This document shows positions 1 through 6,707 of a stretch of 64,000 nucleotides of DNA, piece after piece (position 1 is the first letter of the stretch; every line of letters begins with the position of its first letter). The stretch lies in contig JAXMBI010000002.1 in assembly GCA_046349955.1 (NCBI GenBank), positions 62,001-126,000 of the forward strand. The letters run 5' to 3'. A model generated the notes under the pieces. The model searched no databases. It was not told where the DNA came from and worked only from the letters and a program-made list of their open reading frames with translations. The DNA comes from JBGAPH01 sp046349955. Lineage in GTDB: Bacteria; Planctomycetota; Planctomycetia; Pirellulales; JBGAPH01. A program made the translations under genes and the position numbers.

Positions 1-25
1 AAGCAGCTCCTGGAGAGTTAAGCCG

Positions 26-334
26 ATGTTCCTGGCGCGCGTAACTGGATCGGTCGTGGCGACGCAGAAAGTGGCGACGATGGTCGGCCATAAGCTACTC
101 GTCGTCGAGCCGTACCGGCTGGAGCCCAAGTCGCGGCGCAGCTTCGAGTCGACGGGCCGCACGTTCATCGCGGTCGACGCCCTGGGCGCCGGCGAAGGCG
201 ATTTCGTGCTGATCACCCAAGGCTCGAGCGCCCGCCTGACCCCGGAAACCAAGAACCTGCCAGTCGACACGGTGATCATCGGGATCGTCGACACGGTGCG
301 CGTGGACGCCGAAAGCGTTTACCGCCGCGAGTAG
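26..334 (+). CDS. BMC pentameric vertex shell protein (BMC-P, EutN/CcmL family), first copy
   Basis: 102-residue EutN/CcmL-type protein, the usual length of this family. It should form the pentamers that cap the vertices of a bacterial microcompartment shell. The N-terminus MFLARVTGSVVAT and the later GEGDFVLITQGSSAR stretch match the BMC-P beta-barrel (seen by eye). GGAG at 12-15 lies 10 bases before the ATG. It is the first complete gene of a + strand operon with PduP, two more BMC-P genes, an aldolase and a dehydrogenase, which fits the planctomycete/verrucomicrobial BMC. Several BMC-P paralogues in one locus are normal for that type. Hexameric BMC-H genes are not in the window and are presumably upstream. 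Confidence 0.93.
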   Translation: MFLARVTGSVVATQKVATMVGHKLLVVEPYRLEPKSRRSFESTGRTFIAVDALGAGEGDFVLITQGSSARLTPETKNLPVDTVIIGIVDTVRVDAESVYRRE

Positions 335-404
335 GGTCGGTGCAGGCGAATCCGCAAGCGAGAAATCAGCTACCAAAACAAATGTCCGTGACCACGGACC
401 CTAC
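331..404. repeat. Intergenic inverted repeat (GTAGGGTC type)
   Basis: GTAGGGTC at 331-338, overlapping the BMC-P stop codon, pairs with GACCCTAC at 397-404. Inside it a 7-bp hairpin (GTCCGTG 384-390, CACGGAC 393-399) also forms. This element fills most of the gap before the aldehyde dehydrogenase. It is a different family from the composite repeats in the next five gaps, and its ends resemble those of the 16.1-16.4 kb repeats. Confidence 0.6.
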
Positions 405-418
405 CAGAAGCCCTCCCC

Positions 419-1846
419 ATGCAAGCCACTGAAGATCTCATCCGCTCGGTCGTCCGCCAGGTGCTCACGGAGATGGGCCGCCCGGCGACCAATGGCCGTG
501 GTCATCGCGGCCGCTTCGGCATCTTCGACAACGTGGACGACGCCGTGAGCGCGGCCACCACCGCCTTCGAGGAACTCTCGGAGCGGACGATGGAAGACCG
601 CAAGCGGATCATCGACCACATCCGCCGCATCTCGATCGACCAATGCGTCGAGCTCGGCACGATGGAGATGGAAGAGACCAAGATCGGCCGCCTGCCGCAC
701 AAGATCGAGAAGCTCAAGACCCTGGGCGAGCGGACCCCCGGCGTCGAGTTCATGCGGAGCGAGGTGTTCAGCGGCGATCACGGCCTGGCCGTGATCGAGC
801 ACGCCCCGTTCGGCGTCATCGGCGCGATCACGCCTGTCACGCACTCGCTGCCCACCATCACCGGCAACGCGGTGAGCATGATCGCCGGCGGCAACACGCT
901 GGTCGTCAATCCGCATCCCTCGGGCAAGAAGGTGGCGGTCGAAGGGGTGCGCCGCTTCAACGAGGCGATCTACCGCGACCTGGGCATCGACAATCTGATC
1001 TGCGTGCTGGCCGAGCCGACCCTGGAAACGGCCGACGCCCTGTTCAACCACCGCGGCATCAAGCTGATCTGCGTCACCGGCGGTCCGGCCGTGGCGCGGG
1101 CGGCCATGAAGTCGAGCAAGCGGGCGATCGTCGCCGGCCCCGGCAACCCGCCGGTGGTGGTCGATGAAACGGCCGACCTGGATCGCGCGGCCCGCTCGAT
1201 CATCAAGGGCGCCTCGTACGACAACAACCTGCTGTGCATCGCCGAGAAGGAAGTGTTCGTGGTCGACGAAGTCTTCGACGCGATGCTGGCGGCCATGGAG
1301 CGGGCCGGCGCCGCGCGGCTGAATGGCCGCGAGGTCGATGCGCTGACCAAGGCGGCCATGGTGAGCGCCGGCGAAGGGGAACACAAGCACATCGTGCCCT
1401 GCAAGGACCTGCTCGGCAAAGACGCGGCGGTGTTGGCCAAAGCGGCCGGCCGCAGCGTGTCGGGCGACGTCGAGCTGCTGTTCGGCGAGACCGACGAGCA
1501 CAACCCGTTCGTGCCGGTCGAGCAGATGATGCCCTTCGTGCCCTTCGTGCGGGTGCGCGACGTGGACGAGGGGATCGCCAAGGCCAAGTTCTACGAACAC
1601 GGCTTCCGGCACACGGCAATCATCCATTCGACCAACGTGCGTAACATGACCAAAATGGGCCGGGCGCTCGACACGACGCTGTTCGTGAAGAACGGGCCCT
1701 GCATGGCTTCGCTGGGCTTGGGCGGAGAAGGCTACTTGTCGTTCTCGATCGCCACGCCGACGGGCGAAGGCGTGACGACGCCGCTGACCTTCACCCGCGA
1801 ACGCCGCTGCTCGCTGATCGACGACCTGCGAATCTTGGGCAAGTAA
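419..1846 (+). CDS. pduP: CoA-acylating aldehyde dehydrogenase, BMC-associated (PduP type)
   Basis: 475-residue aldehyde dehydrogenase of the PduP/EutE type. It oxidises an aldehyde (propionaldehyde or lactaldehyde in known BMCs) with NAD+ and CoA to the acyl-CoA. The catalytic cysteine is Cys273 in NNLLCIAEKE, where PduP has NNLPCIAEKE. Residues 1-18 (MQATEDLIRSVVRQVLTE) form an amphipathic helix followed by a Gly/Asn/Pro linker, as expected for an N-terminal encapsulation peptide that directs the enzyme into the shell. This also supports the chosen ATG, although no strong Shine-Dalgarno is visible. It sits between BMC-P genes in the same operon. The substrate is not readable from sequence; lactaldehyde is inferred from the aldolase downstream. 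Confidence 0.92.
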   Translation: MQATEDLIRSVVRQVLTEMGRPATNGRGHRGRFGIFDNVDDAVSAATTAFEELSERTMEDRKRIIDHIRRISIDQCVELGTMEMEETKIGRLPHKIEKLKTLGERTPGVEFMRSEVFSGDHGLAVIEHAPFGVIGAITPVTHSLPTITGNAVSMIAGGNTLVVNPHPSGKKVAVEGVRRFNEAIYRDLGIDNLICVLAEPTLETADALFNHRGIKLICVTGGPAVARAAMKSSKRAIVAGPGNPPVVVDETADLDRAARSIIKGASYDNNLLCIAEKEVFVVDEVFDAMLAAMERAGAARLNGREVDALTKAAMVSAGEGEHKHIVPCKDLLGKDAAVLAKAAGRSVSGDVELLFGETDEHNPFVPVEQMMPFVPFVRVRDVDEGIAKAKFYEHGFRHTAIIHSTNVRNMTKMGRALDTTLFVKNGPCMASLGLGGEGYLSFSIATPTGEGVTTPLTFTRERRCSLIDDLRILGK

Positions 1847-1857
1847 GACGAGATTGA

Positions 1858-2022
1858 ACCACGGAGACACGGAGGCACGGAGAGATCAGAGAGAGAACAA
1901 GCATTGATTTACCGCAGAGGGCACAGAGGACGCAGAGAATTGATTTCGTTCTGCTCCGCGTCCTCTGTGTCCTCCGCGGTGAAACACATTTGCTTCTCTC
2001 CGAGCCTCCGTGTCTCCGTGGT
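1858..2022. repeat. Composite nested inverted repeat R1 (modules A+B)
   Basis: Outer arms (module A, beginning ACCACGGAGACACGGAG and ending CTCCGTGTCTCCGTGGT) enclose inner arms (module B, beginning ACCGCAGAGGGCACAGAGG and ending GTCCTCCGCGGT). The element starts 11 bases after the pduP stop. Its right arm ends 12 bases before the next ATG. GGTGA at 2020-2024, overlapping the arm's end, lies 10 bases upstream of that ATG and could be its Shine-Dalgarno. Confidence 0.92.
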
Positions 2023-2034
2023 GAAAGAAAACAG

Positions 2035-2298
2035 ATGCAAGCGGGATTGGTAGTCGGAACGGCGCGGGCGACGGCGAAGCATGCTTCGCTCGGCGGGCAG
2101 AAACTGCTCGTGGTGCAGTTTCTCGGCGCCGACGGCCGCTCTCCTGACGGCGACCCGGTGCTCTCGGTCGACACGATCGGCGCCGGCCGCGGAGACACGG
2201 TGATTCTGACCAGCGACGGCCGCGCGACGCGAGAGCTGCTGAAGAGCGATACGACGCCCGTCCGCTGGAGCGTAATCGGCATCCTAGACCCAAGCTAA
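2035..2298 (+). CDS. BMC pentameric vertex shell protein (BMC-P), second copy
   Basis: 87-residue EutN/CcmL-family protein with the N-terminus MQAGLVVGTARATAKHASL and the GAGRGDTVILTSDGRATR loop seen in pentameric BMC shell proteins. An in-frame ATG at 1990 would add 15 residues encoded entirely by the repeat arm, so the start at 2035 is preferred. That start has a GGTGA 10 bases upstream, at the end of the repeat. It probably occupies shell vertices together with, or instead of, the other two BMC-P paralogues. The paralogues differ clearly from each other, so this is not a recent duplication. Confidence 0.9.
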   Translation: MQAGLVVGTARATAKHASLGGQKLLVVQFLGADGRSPDGDPVLSVDTIGAGRGDTVILTSDGRATRELLKSDTTPVRWSVIGILDPS

Positions 2299-2302
2299 CT
2301 GA

Positions 2303-2444
2303 ACCACGGAGACACAGAGACACGGAGAAATGCTGTTGCACCGCAGAGGACGCAAAGGACGCAGAGAATTGAATGTTGTTCTGCTCCCCGTCCTCTGTGT
2401 CCTCCGCGGTAAGAGTTTTCTCCGTGTCTCTGTGTCTCCGTGGT
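2303..2444. repeat. Composite nested inverted repeat R2 (modules A+B)
   Basis: Same A[B...B']A' structure as R1. It begins 4 bases after the stop of the second BMC-P gene and ends 10 bases before the third. GGTGA at 2442-2446 is 8 bases before the ATG at 2455. The central loop is related to that of R1 (TTGTTCTGCT-like). Confidence 0.92.
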
Positions 2445-2454
2445 GAAAAAACAC

Positions 2455-2733
2455 ATGCGAATCGGCGAAGTGATCGGCACGGTGACGCTGGCGGCTTGGC
2501 ATCCAAGCCTGGCTGGCGCGCGCTATGTGTTGGCCGTGCCGCTGGCGCTCAAGAACTTGCAGGGCGAAGCGGCCTTGGCCGAAGAACTCGTGGTCTACGA
2601 CGACCTCGGCGCGAGCCCGGGCGTGCGGATCGCCTTTAGCGAAGGGGGCGAGGCAGCCCAGCCGTTTCACCCTGAAAAGAAACCGGTCGACGCCTACTGC
2701 GCGGCCCTCCTCGACGAAATCGAACTCGACTAA
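2455..2733 (+). CDS. BMC pentameric vertex shell protein (BMC-P), third copy
   Basis: 92-residue EutN/CcmL-family protein. MRIGEVIGTVTLAAWHPSL followed by a short beta-strand pattern and a GASPGVRIAFSEGG loop is typical of BMC-P. The start at 2455 is preferred over the in-frame ATG at 2440, which lies at the edge of the repeat arm. A GGTGA sits 8 bases upstream. The C-terminus is longer than in the second copy (KKPVDAYCAALLDEIELD). It lies directly upstream of the aldolase gene. It should be a vertex protein like the other two; whether the three form mixed or separate pentamers cannot be told. Confidence 0.9.
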   Translation: MRIGEVIGTVTLAAWHPSLAGARYVLAVPLALKNLQGEAALAEELVVYDDLGASPGVRIAFSEGGEAAQPFHPEKKPVDAYCAALLDEIELD

Positions 2734-2748
2734 CTAGCAGAATACTGC

Positions 2749-2900
2749 ACCACGGAGACACAGAGACACGGAGAGGACCGAGAGATAATTTGCACCGCAG
2801 AGGACGCGAAGGACGCAGAGACTGGATTTGTTCTTTTGCTCCGCGTCCTCTGTGTCCTCTGCGGTAAAAGAAACTCTCCGTGCCGCCGTGTCTCCGTGGT
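2749..2900. repeat. Composite nested inverted repeat R3 (modules A+B)
   Basis: Same nested arrangement, starting 15 bases after the third BMC-P stop. The right arm ends 41 bases before the aldolase ATG, so its GGTGA (2898-2902) is too far away to be that gene's ribosome binding site. The A' arm reads CCGTGCCGCCGTGTCTCCGTGG and is slightly diverged. Confidence 0.92.
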
Positions 2901-2941
2901 GAACGAAACACCTACGACCTCCCCGGCGAATAAGGACTTTC

Positions 2942-3826
2942 ATGAACAACGTCTATCAGCTCAAGCAGGAAATCTGCGAGATTGGCCGGCGGATCTACAA
3001 CAAGGGGTTTGCCGCCGCCAACGACGGCAACATCAGCTTCCGCCTGTCCGACAAGGAAGTCCTTTGCTCGCCCACCATGGTCTCCAAGGGCTTCATGAAG
3101 CCGGACGACCTGTGCACGGTCGACATGGACGGCAAGCAGCTCTCCGGCAAGCGGAAGCGGAGCAGCGAGATTCTGCTGCACCTGGCCATCATGAAGGCCC
3201 GCCCCGACATTCGCAGCGTGGTTCACTGCCACCCGCCGCATGCCACGGCCTTTGCGGTCGCCCGCGAGCCGATTCCGCAGTGCGTGCTCCCCGAGGTCGA
3301 GGTGTTCCTCGGCGACGTGCCGATCACGAAGTACGAAACGCCCGGCGGCCAGGCCTTTGCCGACACGGTGCTGCCGTTCGTGCCGAAGACGAACATCATC
3401 ATCCTGGCCAACCACGGCACGGTGAGCTACGACGTATCGGTCGAGCGCGCCTACTGGTGGACTGAAATTCTCGACGCCTACTGCCGCATCCTCATGCTCT
3501 CGCGTGACCTGGGCAAGGTGAACTACTTCACCGAGAAGGAAACGCGGGGCCTGCTCGACCTGAAGCAGCGGTTCGGTTTCACCGATGCTCGGCTCTCGCC
3601 CGGCATGGAAGACTGCGACATCTGCGGCAACGACATCTTCCGTTCGACCTGGGAGAAGTCGGGCGTCGAGCGCCGCGCGTTCGACGCCCCGCCCCCGATG
3701 GGCAAGGCCGCCGCAGCCACTCCGGCCCCCTCGGCGAATGGCAGCAAACCGGCGATCAGCGCCGACCAAGAAGCCTTGGTGCAAGCCATCACCGAACGCG
3801 TGATGGCCGCCCTGGCCGCGAAGTAA
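2942..3826 (+). CDS. Class II aldolase (fuculose/rhamnulose-phosphate aldolase-like) with C-terminal encapsulation peptide
   Basis: 294-residue class II aldolase/adducin-family protein. The zinc ligands are visible as HCHPPH (His95, His97) and a later NHGT (His158); Glu76 in SSEILLH is the likely catalytic acid. Relatives split fuculose-1-phosphate or rhamnulose-1-phosphate into DHAP and lactaldehyde. The catalytic domain ends near residue 245. A Pro/Ala/Gly-rich linker (about 250-270) then leads to an amphipathic helix (residues 271-294, ending ITERVMAALAAK), the form expected of a BMC encapsulation peptide. A CDICGND segment near 225-231 contains a CxxC of unknown role. It is in the same operon as the shell genes and PduP, which would take the aldehyde product. 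Confidence 0.9.
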   Translation: MNNVYQLKQEICEIGRRIYNKGFAAANDGNISFRLSDKEVLCSPTMVSKGFMKPDDLCTVDMDGKQLSGKRKRSSEILLHLAIMKARPDIRSVVHCHPPHATAFAVAREPIPQCVLPEVEVFLGDVPITKYETPGGQAFADTVLPFVPKTNIIILANHGTVSYDVSVERAYWWTEILDAYCRILMLSRDLGKVNYFTEKETRGLLDLKQRFGFTDARLSPGMEDCDICGNDIFRSTWEKSGVERRAFDAPPPMGKAAAATPAPSANGSKPAISADQEALVQAITERVMAALAAK

Positions 3827-3856
3827 CGCATTGAGCTAATAACTAAGACACTTTCC

Positions 3857-4004
3857 ACCACGGAGACACTGAGACACGGAGAGGACAAAGAGGTTTTGCA
3901 CCGCGGAGGGCATAGACGACGCAGAGAATTGGGTTTGTTCTCCTCCGCGTCCTCTGTGTCCTCTGCGGTAAAGGTCTTCTCCGTGCCTTCCGAGTGTCCG
4001 TGGT
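3857..4004. repeat. Composite nested inverted repeat R4 (modules A+B)
   Basis: Fourth copy of the nested element, in the gap between aldolase and dehydrogenase. Its A' arm is the most diverged (CTTCCGAGTGTCCGTGGT). It starts 30 bases after the aldolase stop and ends 23 bases before the next ATG. Confidence 0.9.
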
Positions 4005-4027
4005 GAACTAGAGCCCTGGCGAGTCCC

Positions 4028-4969
4028 ATGAAAGTCACGATTATCGGCGGCGGCGGGTTGGTTGGTTCTTGCACCGCGTTTGCGTTGCAGGCCGGCCGCA
4101 TCGTGCGCGAGCTTGCCCTCATCGACGCCAACGCCGACATGGCCGCCGGCCAAGCCCTCGACCTGTTGCACGGCGGCCCGCTGCTGGCCGACCAAGTCAT
4201 CACTTCGGGCGGCTACGAGCACGTGGCCACGAGCGATGTGGTCTGCATCACCGCCGGCCTGCGTCGCAAGCCGGACGAGAGCCGGCTCGACCTGATCAAT
4301 CGCAACGTCGATCTGTTCCTCGGCATCCTTGGCCAAATGCAGTCGGCCGGGATCAAGAAGAACGCGGTCGTCGTTGTGGTGTCGAACCCGGTCGACGTGC
4401 TCACCTATCTGGCCGCCCAGCGGCTCGATCTGCCGACCACGCAAGTCATCGGCCTCGGCACGCAGCTCGACACGATCCGCTTCCGGGCACTGATCGCCCA
4501 ACGGCTCGGCGCCCCGCCGACGCAGGTTTCGGCCCTGATTCTCGGCGAGCACGGCGACAGCATGGTTCCCATCTGGTCGAGCGCCACGGTCGGCGGCCTG
4601 CCGCTCGAGAAATTCGAAGGCTGGAACGCGAACGCGGCGAGCGAGATCTTCACCCGCACCAAGGGTTCGGGCGCCGAGGTGATCGGCAAGAAGGGGGGCG
4701 CTGGCTTTGCCGTGGGCGTGGCGATTCAGGAAGTGATCGAAACGATCGCCCTCGACCGTCGTCGCCTGCTGCCGGTTTCGACCGTCCAGCGCGGCTGCTA
4801 CGGCATTCGCGACGTAGCCCTCTCAGTGCCAACGGTCGTCGGCCGCGCGGGCGCCCTCACGACGCACGAAATCGACCTCTGGCCGAAGGAAGTGCAAGCC
4901 CTCCGCAAAAGCGGCCAAGTCCTGCGACAAACCGTCGACACGGTCCTCGAGCGAATCAAAGGTAAGTAA
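4028..4969 (+). CDS. Lactate/malate dehydrogenase family protein, BMC-associated
   Basis: 313-residue NAD-dependent 2-hydroxyacid dehydrogenase of the LDH/MDH fold. Visible features are the NAD-binding start VTIIGGGGLVGS, the SNPVDVLTYLA strand and the catalytic histidine in LGEHGDSMVP. The specificity loop reads TAGLRRKPDESR. The residue equivalent to Gln102 of lactate dehydrogenases appears to be Arg, as in malate dehydrogenases (inferred by alignment by eye). In this BMC type the enzyme is thought to recycle NADH inside the shell, but its true substrate is uncertain. No clear encapsulation peptide is visible at either end. It lies between repeats R4 and R5. Confidence 0.88.
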   Translation: MKVTIIGGGGLVGSCTAFALQAGRIVRELALIDANADMAAGQALDLLHGGPLLADQVITSGGYEHVATSDVVCITAGLRRKPDESRLDLINRNVDLFLGILGQMQSAGIKKNAVVVVVSNPVDVLTYLAAQRLDLPTTQVIGLGTQLDTIRFRALIAQRLGAPPTQVSALILGEHGDSMVPIWSSATVGGLPLEKFEGWNANAASEIFTRTKGSGAEVIGKKGGAGFAVGVAIQEVIETIALDRRRLLPVSTVQRGCYGIRDVALSVPTVVGRAGALTTHEIDLWPKEVQALRKSGQVLRQTVDTVLERIKGK

Positions 4970-4981
4970 GGCAGATAAATC

Positions 4982-5118
4982 ACCACGGAGACACAGAGAC
5001 ACGGAGGATTCTTACCGCGGAGGACACAGAGTACGCAGAGCAAAACAACAAGCATTTCTCCGCGTCCTCTGTGTCCTCTGCGGTAAAAGTCCTCTCCGTG
5101 CCTCTGTGTCTCCGTGGT
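4982..5118. repeat. Composite nested inverted repeat R5 (modules A+B)
   Basis: Fifth nested copy. It starts 12 bases after the dehydrogenase stop. GGTGA at 5116-5120, overlapping the end of the A' arm, is 8 bases before the ATG at 5129, matching the arrangement at R1 and R2. The arms are about 25 nt (A) and 27 nt (B), with few mismatches. Confidence 0.92.
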
Positions 5119-5128
5119 GAAGACAACG

Positions 5129-6451
5129 ATGCAAAAGTCCCTCGACCGTAAGCTTGCTGCGATTCATGCCGATCCGAGCGGCTCGCGCGAGTTTATTTTG
5201 GCCGACGCCAAGGACGCCGACATGGCGTTTGGCATCGGCGCGCCCGGCAAGTCGCCGGAAGCGCACGCGGGGGAAACGCGTTTCCGCACGCTGGCCGAGT
5301 ATCGCGAGCAGATTCGGCAGATCATCGACCAAGGTCTGGTCGACATCATGCTCATGTCGGCCAGCACCAACGATGTGCTGACGATCGCCGAAGGGCGCTT
5401 CGCCAACAGTGCGATCACGCCGGCGGCGCGGGCCAACGACACGAGCGACGTGTTCGTCGTTCGCGGCGGCAAGTATCTCGAGTCGCCTGCCCAGCCGTTT
5501 CGCTCGGCCCTGCTCGACCACATTCAGTGTGGCCACATCGATTGCCAGCCGAATGAGCGCGTGCTCGGGGCCAATCTCGGCCTGTACAGCGTCACGTTCA
5601 ACAACCGGCTCGAAGACGATCTACGGTCGCTCGAGGAGTATCGCACGTTCCGCGTTGAGGCCGAACGCAAAGGCTTTCGGCACTTCCTCGAACTGTTCGA
5701 TCCCAACGCGCCGGCAGGCCTCTCGGCCGACCAGATCCCCGGCTTCATCAACGACCACGTCGCCCGTACGCTGGCCGGCGTGGCTCAGGCCGGGCGGCCG
5801 GTGTTTCTGAAGATGGTCTATCACGGGCCGCGGGCGATGGAAGAGCTCGTCGCCTACGATCCGCATCTGGTGGTCGGCATTCTCGGCGGCGGCGCCGGCA
5901 CCACCTACGACGCCTTCAAGCTGCTCGGCGAAGCCAAGAAGTACGGCGCGCGGGCAGCGCTCTTCGGCCGCAAGATCAACGGCGCGGAGTGCCAGTTGGC
6001 GTTCGTCGAGTTCCTGCGGCTCATCGCCGATGGTCAGCTCGAGCCGGAAGAAGCGGTCCGCGCCTACCATGGCGTGCTCCAGCGGCTCAAGATTCGCCCG
6101 CAGCGTTCGCTGGTCGAAGACATGGAGCTGCGGACTGGCGTGATGAGCTACGGCGGTTCGAGTTCCGCGACCGTGCCAGCCTTGCCCAGCGCAGTTTCCG
6201 CGGCAAAAGATCCGTCCGTCCCCAACACCCTGGGCCCGATCACCAAGGCCGATCCGATGAAGAAAGACTGTGGCTGCGGTTGCGGCGGCAAACCCAAGGG
6301 CTGCGGCGACGCCAAGCCGGCCGGTGAAGCAGCGGCGACCGCTGCGGCCTTTCCCACCACGCCCGGCGGCAAGCCCGACTTTGCGCAGATGACTCCGGCT
6401 CAAAAGCTCGCTTGGAACCGCGCCGAGCGCGACCGAATCTTCGGGATCTGA
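5129..6451 (+). CDS. BMC-locus protein of unknown function, TIM-barrel-like with Cys/Gly-rich segment
   Basis: 440 residues, not assigned to a named family. The stretch VVGILGGGAGTTYDAF followed by AALFGRKING resembles the phosphate-binding end of a class I aldolase-type TIM barrel, and the upstream beta/alpha pattern fits, so a barrel enzyme acting on a phosphorylated compound is possible (inference). After about residue 350 a low-complexity linker leads to CGCGCGGKPKGCG, then another linker, and the tail MTPAQKLAWNRAERDRIFGI. The tail could be a helical targeting peptide. The cysteine cluster could bind metal. As last gene of the operon, right after R5, it is probably BMC cargo or an accessory. 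The ATG at 5129 has GGTGA 8 bases upstream; an in-frame ATG at 5114 lies inside the repeat. Confidence 0.8.
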   Translation: MQKSLDRKLAAIHADPSGSREFILADAKDADMAFGIGAPGKSPEAHAGETRFRTLAEYREQIRQIIDQGLVDIMLMSASTNDVLTIAEGRFANSAITPAARANDTSDVFVVRGGKYLESPAQPFRSALLDHIQCGHIDCQPNERVLGANLGLYSVTFNNRLEDDLRSLEEYRTFRVEAERKGFRHFLELFDPNAPAGLSADQIPGFINDHVARTLAGVAQAGRPVFLKMVYHGPRAMEELVAYDPHLVVGILGGGAGTTYDAFKLLGEAKKYGARAALFGRKINGAECQLAFVEFLRLIADGQLEPEEAVRAYHGVLQRLKIRPQRSLVEDMELRTGVMSYGGSSSATVPALPSAVSAAKDPSVPNTLGPITKADPMKKDCGCGCGGKPKGCGDAKPAGEAAATAAAFPTTPGGKPDFAQMTPAQKLAWNRAERDRIFGI

Positions 6452-6454
6452 CCT

Positions 6455-6486
6455 CCCCTCTCCCTGTGGGCCCACAGGGAGAGGGG
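6455..6486. terminator. Perfect 32-nt palindrome, possible end of the BMC operon
   Basis: CCCCTCTCCCTGTGGG (6455-6470) is followed directly by its exact complement (6471-6486), three bases after the last BMC stop codon. No T-tract follows, so termination is only a possibility. It belongs to the CCCTCTCCC/GGGAGAGGG palindrome family seen elsewhere in the window. Confidence 0.5.
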
Positions 6487-6585
6487 CCGGGGATGAGGGA
6501 CGGCCAGGGCTGCTGGGGCGCGAAGTGTTGCGATCGCCGTCCAGACAATGAGCTCAGCGACCACGGGTGGCTCCAATGCTACCGA

Positions 6586-6618
6586 CCCTCACCCCAGCCC
6601 TCTTCCACAGGGAGAGGG
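6586..6618. repeat. CCTCACCCC-CCCTCT-GGGAGAGGG palindromic element
   Basis: CCCTCACCCCAGCCCTCTTCC followed by ACAGGGAGAGGG, a second member of the same family 100 bases further on. The orientation is the same as the copy inside the acyl-CoA synthetase gene (42705-42740). It lies between the BMC operon and the beta-propeller gene. Confidence 0.6.
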
Positions 6619-6707
6619 AGCCGGATGCCCTTGCCGAGTCTAAGGCCAGGTTCGATAACTGGTCGAGCGGCCCGCTGGGCCCACTGGTTTTCTTAGGGTG
6701 ACTTCGC

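Noticed and set aside
1..21. Possible 3' end of an upstream gene (7 codons ending in TAA)
   Set aside because: Seven codons are too few to show a family; it may be the end of the preceding BMC gene but cannot be supported.
401..1870. 489-codon open frame on the minus strand antisense to the aldehyde dehydrogenase
   Set aside because: It exactly shadows a clearly recognised PduP gene, is rich in His/Arg/Ala, and shows no family features. High GC creates such frames.
1858..5118. Repeats in the BMC operon read as protein (peptides such as TAEDTEDAE or PRRHGGTE)
   Set aside because: These peptides recur in several frames and come from the nested repeat arms, so they are not genes.
1858..5118. 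CRISPR array
   Set aside because: The repeats are separated by whole genes, are themselves long palindromes of 137-165 nt and have no spacer arrangement.
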